Assembly: GCA_035041965.1 (NCBI GenBank)
Contig: JAPYMA010003011.1
Span: forward strand, 248,001 to 312,000
Origin: Anisakis pegreffii
Taxonomy: Eukaryota > Nematoda > Chromadorea > Rhabditida > Anisakidae
Length of the DNA: 64,000 nucleotides
Direction of reading: 5' to 3'
Shown here piece after piece: positions 39,239 through 50,974 of this stretch (position 1 is its first letter; the number at the start of each line of letters is the position of its first letter). Under the pieces are notes generated by a model. That model was given only the letters and a program-made list of their open reading frames with translations, searched no databases and was not told where the DNA came from. Both the position numbers and the translations under genes were made by a program.

Positions 39239-39531
39239 GACGGTTCAGTACGTTGTTAGAACGCGGTTTGGTTATCTTTCATCACTCTGCCACTGGAACG
39301 TTCGATGTGAATTCTCATTATTTAATACCAACAACAAGTGACGTTCTTGATGACGTCACAAACGGAACATCAAACAATGTTGACAGTTCGAACGGTGTAT
39401 TTAAGGTGAGTCTAAAAGGTCATACACCGTACGTAATCCAAAACAAATTCATCGTTGATGACACTAATTATTATCTTCATTTAGGTGATTATGAATGTCG
39501 CATTATTATAAAGGACACTCGTCGATTGTGA
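39239..39531 (+). CDS. Probable 3' exon of an unidentified gene
   Basis: After an acceptor-like cggttcag at 39242-39249 the frame is open to a TGA ending at 39531, about 93 residues. Its composition is convincing for a soluble, Asp/Asn/Thr-rich protein (DVLDDVTNGTSNN, FIVDDTNYYLHLGDYECRI). A gtgagt inside could be a donor but the downstream phase then fails, so one uninterrupted exon is preferred. No family is recognised and no upstream exon was linked. Confidence 0.35.
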
Positions 39532-40129
39532 AGCAATAAGATACGAAACGATAGAACTATTCGTCAAACGAACATGAATTCATAATAGAGAAGTATGAAT
39601 CTCAAATATGAAGTCAAAAATATGAATCTGAAAGAATGTCTTCATGAATCGTCTGGATAATTGTTGAGGTTTTTTAAATGGACAGACAGATCAAAGAAGC
39701 GCTTAAAAACTAAACTGAGTGAAAAAAATGAGCATGGGATCAGAGAATGCGACTAGCCCAATAAAAAGCATGAAAGGAAATAATGAGAAAAATGTGCGCA
39801 TGCTGGTGAATGTTTGCATGTAAGTCATTGAGCGTCGTATACTGAAAACGTCACATCCTGTTGTATGCTCTTTCGTATTACTTTACACCTCATTAGGTGC
39901 AGTTACAAATCACAATCGCATTTAATCGATGTTTAATTGTGAATTCCTTACTTATGTTCCGCCAAAATACAAAAGTTGTTGCTAATGAATATTACGAAAA
40001 ACTATTGCTAAAGAAAGCACTATAAGACAGTATATGGCGAATCATAGGACCCATCGTGTTCAAGTCGTAACTGGTGAATGCAGTCTACGAAAATAAATGG
40101 GCTAGCGGAAAAGTGTCAACAATTCCAAC

Positions 40130-40344
40130 CTTTCAGGTGGCTTAAGCTTAATCATGGGACCAGCATTACGCTTACATGCAATGTTTGGCCCTAGGTTTAC
40201 GACAACAATTAAACTCAAGCTACGACCACCCTTCCGTCCATCAATATTCAACACTGTCTCTTCCCAAGAGTCGACATTTTTCATGGCAACCTTCAAAGAC
40301 TCAGAAGATGCATCATTCTCATTTATATAGCGTATCACGTATCT
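40130..40344 (-). CDS. Exon-like island on the minus strand, unidentified
   Basis: Bounded by an acceptor-like ttcaataag and a donor gaaag|gttgga, the 215-base stretch is open in one frame. It encodes a plausible mixed-composition peptide (RYVIRYINENDASSESLKV, then SWEETVLNIDGRKGGRSLS). I do not recognise the family and found no partner exon with matching phase. Confidence 0.35.
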
Positions 40345-41155
40345 CTTATTGAACAACAAAAGTATATTGTACGTTCCCAAATCATGCTATTACTCAGACA
40401 GAAAATTTGAATTGTTGGAATGAAGAGACTTCGTTTTTCGTTGCCGATGATGCTCCTTAAATGGATTGGTTTATTATAACTGCTGATTTCATGGCAAACA
40501 ATAGCCAATTTTTCTAATTCATTCTATACGACATCAAAATCATTTACATTCGTACTTCATGTTGACCAGCACCATCCAACAACAGTGTTGCAGGATTATC
40601 TTGGATATTCCATTCAAGCTTTTAATTTGCTCAATCTTTCTTATCATCCTTTACCTTTTGACATCATCCGATAGAGCAGTTCCTGATCTGTCAGAAACGA
40701 ACACATGTTGCCGAAGTAGATCATCCAGTTTCAGAGATCAACGTGCATTAGTAAACTTGATCAACTCCAGAAACGATCATACTCACGTATGATTTTCACG
40801 GTTGTCGATGTTTTTGAATTAAGGTGTATTTTCCATTAAGAATGCAATACATATTATGTTCCTAGGAGAAGAATTTGCTTGTTACCATGTAATCAAAGAT
40901 CAGCATTTTGCTGGTAGGATCCGAGATTGCTGAGACCTTGAAAGTGGCCTGTTTGGTACCTCTGTTGATGGATACTTGTTGAATGCATCATGTCTAAATT
41001 TCTAAATTCTTCATCAGCAATCATCTACGCTCATTCCAATGAGGATGTTCCTCTCACCATGACATGGAGGCCAGTATATCTTCCATTGCAGAATTCGAAG
41101 GATTCACGATCTGAGGATGATTTGCTTGTTCATTGCTCTTGTTTCAGTGTTATTC

Positions 41156-41227
41156 ATTTGCTCTCACTATTGAATTCTCCGAAGAATCTCTACTCTATTC
41201 ATTTCTTGAGCTTATAATTTTATGCCA
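41156..41227 (+). repeat. Dispersed repeat, copy 1
   Basis: The segment containing gaattctccgaagaatctc followed by tactctattcatttcttgag is almost identical to the reverse complement of 52604-52674 and recognisably similar to 53030-53085. It therefore belongs to a small interspersed family. Confidence 0.75.
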
Positions 41228-42195
41228 CTTAGCTATTCCATGTTCTTGAAGATCAGCGAGCGATTTAGCATGTCACGACGAAGTCTTGGATAACTACTAA
41301 GGATTTTAGGTAATCGTACAGTTTAGGTCAAGGATAAAGGAGTGTAGCTATAACACACACAGAACATGCGTCAGCCATGGCATGCATTAAGATATTGTAC
41401 TACAGCTATTTCCTCACGATAACAACTGATTTCTCGAACGAGTAAGATGATTTTTGGTTCCGAGTGTTGAGGGTGTTATTAGGATTGTTCTTAACAACTA
41501 TAATCAACTTCGTTTGCTCTGGAGCTAGCGGTAAAAATCAGTATGACTGCTGTTGGTTTATTAGGTTTAACGTTGTTACTGGAGAACGTGAACTTACAAA
41601 TGAGTGGTTACTGAGCATTGAACTTAACTAAGTGGTATTGGTAGCGTTTCTGCTGGCTGCTGGATGGAGTGAACTGAGGTTTCAAAGGCTCCTTCTAAAG
41701 AAAACGATGAAGCGACGTTCAGCTTGAGCAAGTTACCATTACAATTGCCACTGTTCTTTTGTGGTTACTTTCACGAATTTCCTTACTCAGTTTTTAGCTG
41801 ATCGAAAGAAAGAGGAGCATGCACGTGCATTTAGAAGCATTGACTGAATACTGCTGAAGATTTCCACATGAAGCCTGATTCATGGCTGCCAAAGGAAAAC
41901 GAAGACTGTTTTTTCGACGTTCCATGCTCTTCGCAGAAGAAGAAAATTGAACATGAGTCAGAGACTGCAACCTTTTCTGTGCATACTATTGACTCCCAAA
42001 CAGTGATTCTCACCCTAGCTTGCTGATCTCATCGTAGAATTTACACTAACATGCATTACACGTTATAATATAAATGCCCTACCCGCTGTATTCCTTTGCC
42101 ATTCCTATTCTACGCTAAATAACATGCTAAACGTCTTTCATAAACTCACAAAAGTTTTTCGCACTAAAATTTGTCCAACTAAGACTAGAACCTAT

Positions 42196-42484
42196 ACTAC
42201 ACTTAACTCACTCAAACCTATTGACACGAAACTACAGCAAAACAAGTTGTGTGTTATGTATGATGTTCCTCAATTATGTGTGATGTTTCTCAAAACAATC
42301 CACGTGTGCGATTTTCGCATGAAATGTTCCTCAATTCATGGTTACTTATTTCAGTTATACTTTGCTCAATCGCTAACAGTGTTTTGCACTAACAACATTT
42401 CAAAATGCTATCTCACATCGAAATTCCACTTGAACCTATACTGCATTTGAATGCACTCAAACCTGTCGGCACAAAACTACAGCA
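42196..42484 (+). repeat. Pair of diverged direct repeats
   Basis: Segments near 42198-42240 and 42441-42484 share actcaaacct, then g(g/a)cac(g/a)aaactacagca, with scattered mismatches, offset by about 243 bases. Between them are imperfect tandem copies of tgatgttcctcaatta / tgatgtttctcaaaac. Confidence 0.6.
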
Positions 42485-44933
42485 GTTGCCGCCATGACAA
42501 CCTTAAACTCGACAAATCCTAACAACTCGTTGATCCTTTCAGGCGCTTTTAGTGTAATGTGTGGTGACACGTGGAAAAATATTTAATACATCCGTCGCGC
42601 CACGCACCATTGATACTCTCAAATTTATCCAAATCTTAGTAAAGTTATGAACTTACGTCCAGGCGAGAGCTTCAAACGTGAGCCTGTCCCTATCATGTGA
42701 CGTCGAATCGCACCCGGGTAGTTTGTGCGAGGTTCTCTACGTATTTTGCGATTCTGTCTCAATCATGGAACGCCACTAAATTATGCCTAGCAATACCTCC
42801 CTCATTATGCCTGGCGCGACAAGATAAAAAAACGGTAACGATCAGCAAGGGATGAACAAATTGATGAAGGCACGAAATCACGGAATAATCACAACAACAA
42901 TACAAAATAACCACGTAAACAACAACAAACAGCAACAGAACAATCAAACAAATATTCACATAAACACGGAATTTCAATGGCTACATCCAATCGGACAATC
43001 CAAAACAAAATCACATGAACACATTCAAAAGAATATCGCAAAAACGGAACAGAATAAAGCGAGCTGCAATCATTTTGGCTCAACTCAAAATAAGTTTGAA
43101 GTCAGTTCAAGTTACTGATAAGCAAAGCTTGACTCAGACCTTGTCTCTATCAACACAAGTTATGAGAGCAATCCGAGGACCTGTCTTTCTATTCCTCAAG
43201 TTCTCATCTGTATGCTCCAATTATAAACTGTGAGAAAATTTCACAATATTACTCCAAAAATACTATCTCAAAAATATCTTATTGAAGACACACATACCAG
43301 CTCATTTCAAGCCTGAGAAGATCTTGCGCTGACGGTCACAAGAAAATTTTAACTTCTATATGTAGCCCAAACAGCAATCTACCTTGGAATATAAGCTCTC
43401 GAAAATGGCCAAATGTTAAGAATAGAGGCCATAACTCTAAAAATTGATGAATTTTAAATATCTCTCCGTTAGCAAACTGAAGAACCCACAGTGCTCCACA
43501 TCCCATTTGAATGGATTTCTCAAAATTATCAAGTACCTTATTAGCACCAATTACAGACAATAACTGCACTGGCAAGGGAAATAAGGATTGCATCATAGAA
43601 GTGTGTGAATGCCATCATGACACCAGCTAATAGATAAGCTTCGGCGAGTAACCACAAACACCTGAGAGATTTCTTCTCATAACACATTTGATAACATTGG
43701 AACTTTAGTCCAGCTGTTATCAAACAGCACTACGAGGAACACGTTCTTCGAGTCACCACTTAGCGACTCGACTCTACAGGTTAGTGGTCCAGGCGAACTT
43801 TCCAGAGCTACCGCTAACTTCATAAGGCTATTCATACCCTACGTTCACGAAACTCAGTTTTATGCGGATGTTTTTCTTCCTTTCATATTCCAGTGCAACT
43901 ATTGTCAACACCCGCTACAGTTCCTGTCGCAAGAAACTAAAAAACTAATCTGTTATGCGTTACTCTACCTCTAAGGAGCGATCAGTTCTGAGAGCTTGTT
44001 CCTGAACTGTGAGTTCACTAGGCAACTTCCGTTGAACCGTGCATAGACGACTAACGCTTCTGTGAATCATATGCCTCGGTCTGCTTAGGTCAGTTCAAGT
44101 CCAGGTCAAGTTTAATGATTTAAAAAAGCTCAAAGTTAGATCCAAATCGAGGTGAGTCAATCTCGAACAATACCAAATCTGCTAAGCGACACGTTAAGTC
44201 AAGTTAATTCGTGGTGAAATTCCACCTAAGACGTTTCAAAGTTTTGGCTCAGTGAGTTTTTAATACGGTCACAGTCAAGCTAAGTCGAGTCAGTTTTGCA
44301 CCAATTAGAACTAATATCAGAGAATGTGCTGCTCTCATACCACGTTAGAGTCCAATACGGTTCATGTGATGGAGTCCACACTGTGGGAGGTGGGAGGGGA
44401 ATGAATAGGTGCGGAAACCGAAAAAAAAATTTCAATTAAGTGGGATGGGTCATATATAAGGCCAGTCCAAGTCCCTGCCTCTGGCTCCGGAGTTAAGCGG
44501 GTCATTACGTGCCGCATCCCTCCTTTGCCCTACCAACATCCCTTACAAAAAGATTATTGCTAATAGCAATTGATGTACAAGACAAATGAATAAATAAATG
44601 AATAAGCAATGAAAACATTCACGACAACTGTTGACAATAAACATCATAATAATATGTATAACAATCAATCAATTTACAATATTAAAGAATAAATAGAAGA
44701 TAAAATTCAATTGGTCTGAAACATTTAGAGAGGATCACTGTCGCGTCCAGACCCCATCCCAAAGGGTACCAGAAATATGAGGATGCCTTCGAGAAATGAT
44801 TGATATCAATAGTTTAATGCTCCCTAAACTTCTCATCATGTGACAATACAATGACCGAAATATATTACAATGAACACTAGTAACAACAATACAACGCAAT
44901 TATATTAACAACTGAATTGAAAGTCACTATAAA

Positions 44934-44945
44934 CCCCCCCCCCCC
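44934..44945 (+). repeat. Homopolymer run of 12 C
   Basis: Twelve consecutive cytosines follow aaa. Such a run is rare in AT-rich DNA and also a likely place for assembly length error. Confidence 0.9.
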
Positions 44946-45220
44946 AGCTGAAAGCTACGAGGCAGCATGAATATCTTCAGTATAGCATAACACACTTCGA
45001 CATAAAATACAGTTTCATATCAATATACTCAATATACAATGCATGACGCTATAGGTCACTGTATTGTCCCCTATCTCAATGGGCGGATACATACAAAATA
45101 TGAATTACAAATAATTGATAACGTAAACAAGCATATAATTCACAAACATATAATTTACAATTAAACGAACCAGTGAAAGAATTAAGCATTCAAAAAGTGG
45201 TCAGTGACCACAACTGAATT

Positions 45221-45481
45221 TTATTTTGCTGTCCCTAAGTTCAAAATTGAAACTCCTAACCTTGCGCTTCCTTGCACCTTGGAATCGTATTTGATATGTG
45301 TTGATGTCGTATTCGTATTAGATGCTGATGTTGGATTGGATATCACGCGCCTTGACGTCGTCCTACTGTCACTGTTGTTAATACCACCACCATCAAACGC
45401 CATCTGACCGTCATCGACCATCGACCTTCGTGTCCTAATGTCCATCGAAGTTATCGTCAACAAACTCCACAGACGTTCCAT
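45221..45481 (-). CDS. Hypothetical 86-codon ORF
   Basis: A minus-strand ATG-to-stop frame with polar Ser/Thr/Asn-rich composition (NPTSASNTNTTSTH) and basic N-terminal part (RTRRSMVDDGQM). No domain or linked exon is recognised. It could be the end of a gene or a chance frame. Confidence 0.2.
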   Translation of the reverse strand: MERLWSLLTITSMDIRTRRSMVDDGQMAFDGGGINNSDSRTTSRRVISNPTSASNTNTTSTHIKYDSKVQGSARLGVSILNLGTAK

Positions 45482-48400
45482 CTAGAACTGAACTACGCTA
45501 TAATGATAACAAGATCATGCATCATTTCGACAAGCTATTCGATAGTCTATATCAACACACCTACTACTGAATATTCATGCGATACACCATACTCACTGAA
45601 TATAAGCTAGATTCATGTTAGATCGGGCAATTTAGCAAGGCTGATTGACCTTAAAGTCATTTCAAAGCATCAAATAACAAATTAAAACATCACAAATATA
45701 ATCCAATTCCCCACCTTCTTGAAGTTACCGTAGTTCGTTGCCAATAAATATAACCAATCATGATAAGCCCGCTATCGATGACAATTACCGTAATCCGTTT
45801 GCTCACTCGCTCACCTTCATAGCTGTGCACGTCTAAAACGATATTAAGTGACTAATTCGCAGTCCTCATCATATGCAGTTCAATACGATTCTTATTGATA
45901 ACACATTTCTCATTAATAAATTATTCGCACACGCTATCAACGTTCTAAACAAATATAGCGATGGTGATGATTTAATAAGATATTACCTTTAATAAGGAAC
46001 ACTATGATATTAACAAAGTTGAAAAATTAAGTGGTTATTTGAACTCAGAATATCTCTGGCGCAATGATGAATTACACCAGAAAAAGTGTTCACGAATAAA
46101 ATCATGTATTACATCACACACGCAACAGCAAATCATCGCACAAAACAATACGACTGAGTTGAACGATGACTGAATGAAAATATAAATGTTATGCGCGAAA
46201 CAGTCGCAGTGTTGATCAATTGGTATGGTACCATTGACATATCGATAAAATATCACTGACCGATCATAGAGTGCATACTTATGATCAGATCAACAGAGCG
46301 TATACATATTATTACGCCACACTACCAGCGAGTGAATTCCGACATCAATGGAGGAAAAAATTTTGCATCGAACAGAGTTCAGGAAAAATTCGGTTTCCTC
46401 GGGCTAATGGTCGAAATTGAAAAAAATTGGGTATAGTGATTAAATGAATATCAAAAAAAGCAAGCTGTCGTACAGTCATTGTAAATTAATTGAATGTAAT
46501 TTAAGCCATCATGGTGGCTAAAAATCGGTGAAGAGGTGGGGTGTTTGTTTTCGTCATCAAGCCGAAAATTATCGAAATAGAATTGCGATGACTAGTAAGA
46601 AAGAAAATAAAACGGGAATATAGGAGAGAGTAGAGACGCAGAGGCTTTGGGAATGTTGAGTATCATGCTTCAGATGCGAGCGTGCGTAGGTGTAAACGTG
46701 CGTGTTTAAAGCATTGTAAGTATGTAACATGAATTGACGTTTTTTGACGTCATGCATGCAGAAGCCTATTGCGAAATTCTGCTGTATTGAGAACAAATCG
46801 GGTAAACAGTTTTGATCTCTGATCAACCATTTGAAATTGTATCATCGAAAGGAGCACTGCATTTAGAACTTTCCCCTTGTTGTTGTTATTATTACAGTTA
46901 TGAATCACGTAAATAGATATAAGCCAAATCGTAGTCTGGCTCAAGCTCGATATAGTAAAGGTGGTTGACAAGAGACGATAAGCAACTTTGTTCAAGCTCA
47001 GCAGAAGAGTACGCCAACAATAGAAGTTTAAACGTGGATCGGAATCCTATCAATGCTGAAGACGTCCGTTGTCAATCAATAGAGTGCATCAACAGATCTA
47101 TAAAATGCACTTGCTTCTTCCGCCGTTGTGCCACCCACCTTTACTTAATTCTTTCCGGAAAAATATCTGGAGCTAAATTTTGAATTCTTGGGATCGACTA
47201 ATATCTCACACAGTTTTGATTTTTTAGGAGCTCTCCTCTTAGGAGCACTCAAAATTTAAATTTGAAGGACATCATGTTTAAGCTCTGAATGTTGATAATG
47301 CTTTATCGACTTAGTGTTATATTGAATAGAATTATTATGATATGAATCATACAGATGCTCTTCTTGGAGGACTACGTCTATGTATAGAGCAGATCAGTGC
47401 GTTAACGCTGAGAGCACAAAACCGTTATGATGAATGATCAGTGTAATATAAATTTGATTCAAACGTTCATACAAATATACTGCATATGTATTTTAGAAAT
47501 ATATCTCATATTCGTTTTCTGCTTGTTACAGTTGGCGGTTATCGGTGCTATCATCAGTTACCTGAATCACTTGTCATACATGCTGCAATCGTAGCACATT
47601 GTTTTTCATCTTCTTGTGTACATCAACTGAGAATGCTCTCATTTGGCACTGATATATTACTTTTATAAGTGTGCACCATTCCATCAGATCTCATACGTTA
47701 CCCGATAGTGAGTGACATCAATTACTTGTTTTTTTTTTCACGTCTGTCGGCCAAATACAAATTCTTTGTTGTTCTTTTGGAATGGAAATCGTCGAAACGT
47801 TACCTCGGAAACGACAAGCCCATATGTATTCGAAGGAACGTCGGGTTGAAATGGCATACAAAATAGTCATGCATGCGACAGCGATACTAACTACTATGCT
47901 TCATTAGCTGTGAGGAACTAGCACGCTTACCGAAGCTCTATATACAGTGCTCAATGCAAAATGCCTCATATTGACCTCCTCTTAGGCATTCTGCTCCTGC
48001 ACCATTCATTTGCATAAATGGAACAGCGGCACATCCTCCTCAGGCCATTCTTCAACGTTTTTTTTCTGCCAACGGTTTCCGTGCATCACTCTGTAATAAT
48101 TCATTATCTTAAACGGTAGGCCGTGACATGCTCGAAGGGCTCAGCTAAAATTCATTTGATGCAGGCAATGCGAATTGGAAATTGCGATAATGATTTGTTG
48201 ATCTCAATCCATTTGATATGTTATCAATTTCTTTATACTGCGTTCCTTCAAAGACTACGTCTTTCTAGACTCGACAACATCGTCATGAGTAGCACTTGCA
48301 ACACATATTCTTTTCATGTCAGCTGCTCGTTTTATTTCCATGCATCTTTTCATGCATAGCTGATGAATTGTAGCTGGAGAAGTTTTTAATTTTAATGAAT

Positions 48401-48589
48401 GTATAGGACCGTAAATAATTTAATCTGACATTTGTCCGTTTTTCAACGAACAGAGAAGTTGAAAATATGGTTTCTACCTGAATTTGAGCTTCAGCTGCAC
48501 CAAGTCTAGCACCTTCGTTTATTTCAGTCGTTTCACCCCATTTTAGCCACTTTTGGTCTGCTTTTTTTCTAATTGCAAGGAACTATGCG

Positions 48590-48808
48590 TTATTTGACAG
48601 CTTTCAGACATTGTAATTGATGCAGATGCATCCGTCCCACTGTACTCAAAGCCCTCTGTTCACCGACACGAAATAGGCTTAAGCTTTTCTCTTTGCTGCG
48701 AAGTCGACCCTTCTTTGAATTATTGACTGAAGTGGTTTGCAAATTCTCATTCGAGCATCCTTCCTTGTAAGCGCTATATTCATTTATACCCTTATAAACT
48801 CGAATTGA
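48590..48808 (-). CDS. Candidate terminal exon, unidentified
   Basis: On the minus strand, after an acceptor-like gtttataag, the frame runs open to a TAA at 48590-48592. It gives about 72 residues of basic, Ser/Asn-rich composition (VNNSKKGRLRSKEKSLSLFR). Upstream in the same frame lies a short 9-base inverted repeat (cccacgaaa / tttcgtggg near 48828-48853). No family is recognised. Confidence 0.27.
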   Translation of the reverse strand, partial: SIRVYKGINEYSAYKEGCSNENLQTTSVNNSKKGRLRSKEKSLSLFRVGEQRALSTVGRMHLHQLQCLKAVK

Positions 48809-48994
48809 ATCTGAGTGTCCCTCGTGGCCCACGAAACAAATAGTATTTCGTGGGACTGTTCCCACAATTGTTAGATATGAACAGTTATCTGTTTGGTGGT
48901 AATATTGCTGTACTCATCTCAGTCGCACGAATGCTTCGATCTTATCTGTTACCTATGTACAAATGCTTCATTGAGTTACTTTCGGAAATTTCAG

Positions 48995-50974
48995 TGCTAC
49001 TCAAACGATATCTTATTTCACAAGGTGCCTTCTTATCGTCTAAATTGCGACGAAAACATTTTGGCGATCTTACTATGGCTGCCCAAAATGGTTATCCGGA
49101 TATGAACGTCATTTTCTTCAAAGGGATTCCGAAGTTGATGCAGGTTATTTCGTTATTTTTTGCACTTCTTCAATGACAAATTCAGTAATCATTGATTTTG
49201 CCAATGCTCGTGAAACTTTGGCCATTGTTTGCTCCTTAATAATTTATTTGCGGAATTCAAACTGAGCGAAATTGTGAATATTCGTTATGAATTGATCTGT
49301 TTAGAACTTTTTAGCAATGCAAAGACTGTTTATAGAAAGTACTATTTGTGTTTATCATCCACTGTTGATTGACGCTTCGTAAATTTGTAGTGTTGAGATA
49401 TCTTGAAGCATTTCCCTTCATAGGAGCCTCAGTTCTATCACCTTTCATTGTCAGTGTAAGGTTTATATGTTCGGTATTCAACATTGGTCGTTAACCTCAC
49501 TTTGTTCAAATGGTTAAACTGTAACCTAACTGAGTTTAAAGGTGGCCGATGACATGCATCGAATGGCAGATTGTGTATCTGATTTTCGAACTCTCACATA
49601 TGCGGGCATCATTATTTCGTTTATTGGTTGTATTGTTTTTCTTGTAATGAAATACAATAACAAACATAACAAACGTTCAGGTCATCGTAGTAATATCACT
49701 AATCAACAGCATTTTCAGGTTATGATATGTTCAGTGCTTTTGATTGCTACTTATTTGTATGATTTGTTTGCAAGAGCTGTTTGCTATTGTAAGATGTAAG
49801 ATGTTTTGCCTGGATGATTCGCATGAATTACTTCTACCACTTCGACAGAAGGAGACCTTTTGGGATCTTTGGCACCTAACCGACATTCTCGCACTGAAAC
49901 ATTCGTCGTCAAAATCTCCCATTTCGTTCTTGCTGGTGATTGTTTTGAGAGAAAGTATGTAAAATGATGACTTTCTAAAGTATACTGAATGGGTGAAACG
50001 ATTGATCGTTGGCAGATAAGTGGCGATATTTTGTTTTTGAATGGATATGTCGTTGGAAACGAATCGCTGATATTATCATATTGAATCAGAACATTGTTTC
50101 ATCTGTCGAATGTTTCTTGTTTGAATGTATCTGAAATGTGTGAAAATCGATTAAGCCTTTCCCGTTTCCATTTTTTATAAGAATATCACTCTCATCTTTA
50201 AATCGTTTCTATCCCACATTCCTTCTCGAGCCGGATGAGAAGGAATGTGGGATAGAAACCATCGGAAAAATAAATGAATGAGCTTGTTTATTACAAGAAA
50301 CTATTTGATTCTTTCGCGTTTTGAAAACCTTCCATGTCTGCGACAAAAAAGTTTTCACGTTCATCTTAGCAGCTCTGATACTTTTGGTTGGCAAACCGAA
50401 TGTGTATCGTTGATATGTTTGCATTATTTTGATTGATCACTTCTGAATACTTACAAAGTGAATTGCGTTTCAGCGTCCTAATAATTGTCAGTCGTATCCA
50501 TGGCGTGATATAAACGCATCGGATGGTGGTATGCTCGGAGGAGTGCAGTGTCCGTCAATGGGTTCCACTCACGTATCTGATTGCGTCGAAATGGATTTGG
50601 ATGGCAATATGCGTATGAATATGAGCGATAAAAACGATACAGCTCATTATAACGTATGTTGTTCGCTTGTTTTAGCTCATTTTCACATTTAAATTTATAG
50701 TTTATATTTGAATCACCTCGTTCATTCGATGCAATTTCTCATTTGTTTAATAGTGATTAACACTGTCTGTCACGTCACTAATGGAAAAATTATCTCATTC
50801 TCAACGCCTGACCTTAGTTCGCGATTCAATGAAGGTGTATTAAATATTATTGCATTATCACTAGAATGTTTTTCAAAAACTTATTTATTATCATAAATCG
50901 TTCAACTGAAGCGGTTGGTTGATTATTTGTGTATTTTTTAGAAAGATGCACGAACGAATATTGCTATCGAATAA
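48995..50974 (+). CDS. Unidentified single-span membrane protein C-terminus (5' exons missing)
   Basis: Four exons join in phase: 48995-49143, 49542-49718, 50474-50653 and 50942-50974 (TAA at 50972-50974), giving about 179 residues. The first exon is entered one base into a codon, so earlier exons exist. Order: an ectodomain-like part (FGDLTMAAQNGYPDM), then DDMHRMADCVSDFRTL, a membrane span (GIIISFIGCIVFLVM), a basic NNKHNKRS stop-transfer, then a cytosolic-looking tail rich in Met/Asp with five cysteines, ending NIAIE. The MH-x-M-x-x-C-x-x-D-F pattern before the last span is loosely like Tweety-family anion channels, but this is a weak guess and no other Tweety exon was found. Splice sites are good (tttcag, ttttttag, gtatgt). 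Confidence 0.6.
50205..50259 (+). repeat. Perfect 23-base inverted repeat (hairpin)
   Basis: The left arm at 50205-50227 and right arm at 50237-50259 are exact reverse complements over 23 bases, with a 9-base GC-rich loop (gagccggat). It lies in the intron between the second and third visible exons of the membrane-protein gene, so a pre-mRNA would fold into a strong stem. Confidence 0.9.

Larger units (their letters stand above)
34229..48994. other. Gene-poor region with isolated exon candidates
   Basis: About 14.8 kb without a recognisable family, in which the missing 5' exons of the Sprouty-type gene (minus) and of the membrane-protein gene at 48995 (plus) should lie. Exon-like islands with coding-type composition are listed separately. 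Parts of 41200-45100 are rich in repeated short words (caagtcaagt, aactacagca) and may be old transposon debris. A GC-rich patch with gcctctggctccggag at 44481-44520 resembles no RNA gene I know. Confidence 0.45.

Noticed and set aside
44481..44530. GC-rich patch considered as a tRNA or 5S rRNA gene
   Set aside because: No cloverleaf arms, no GGTTCRANYCC box and no 5S internal control elements were found.
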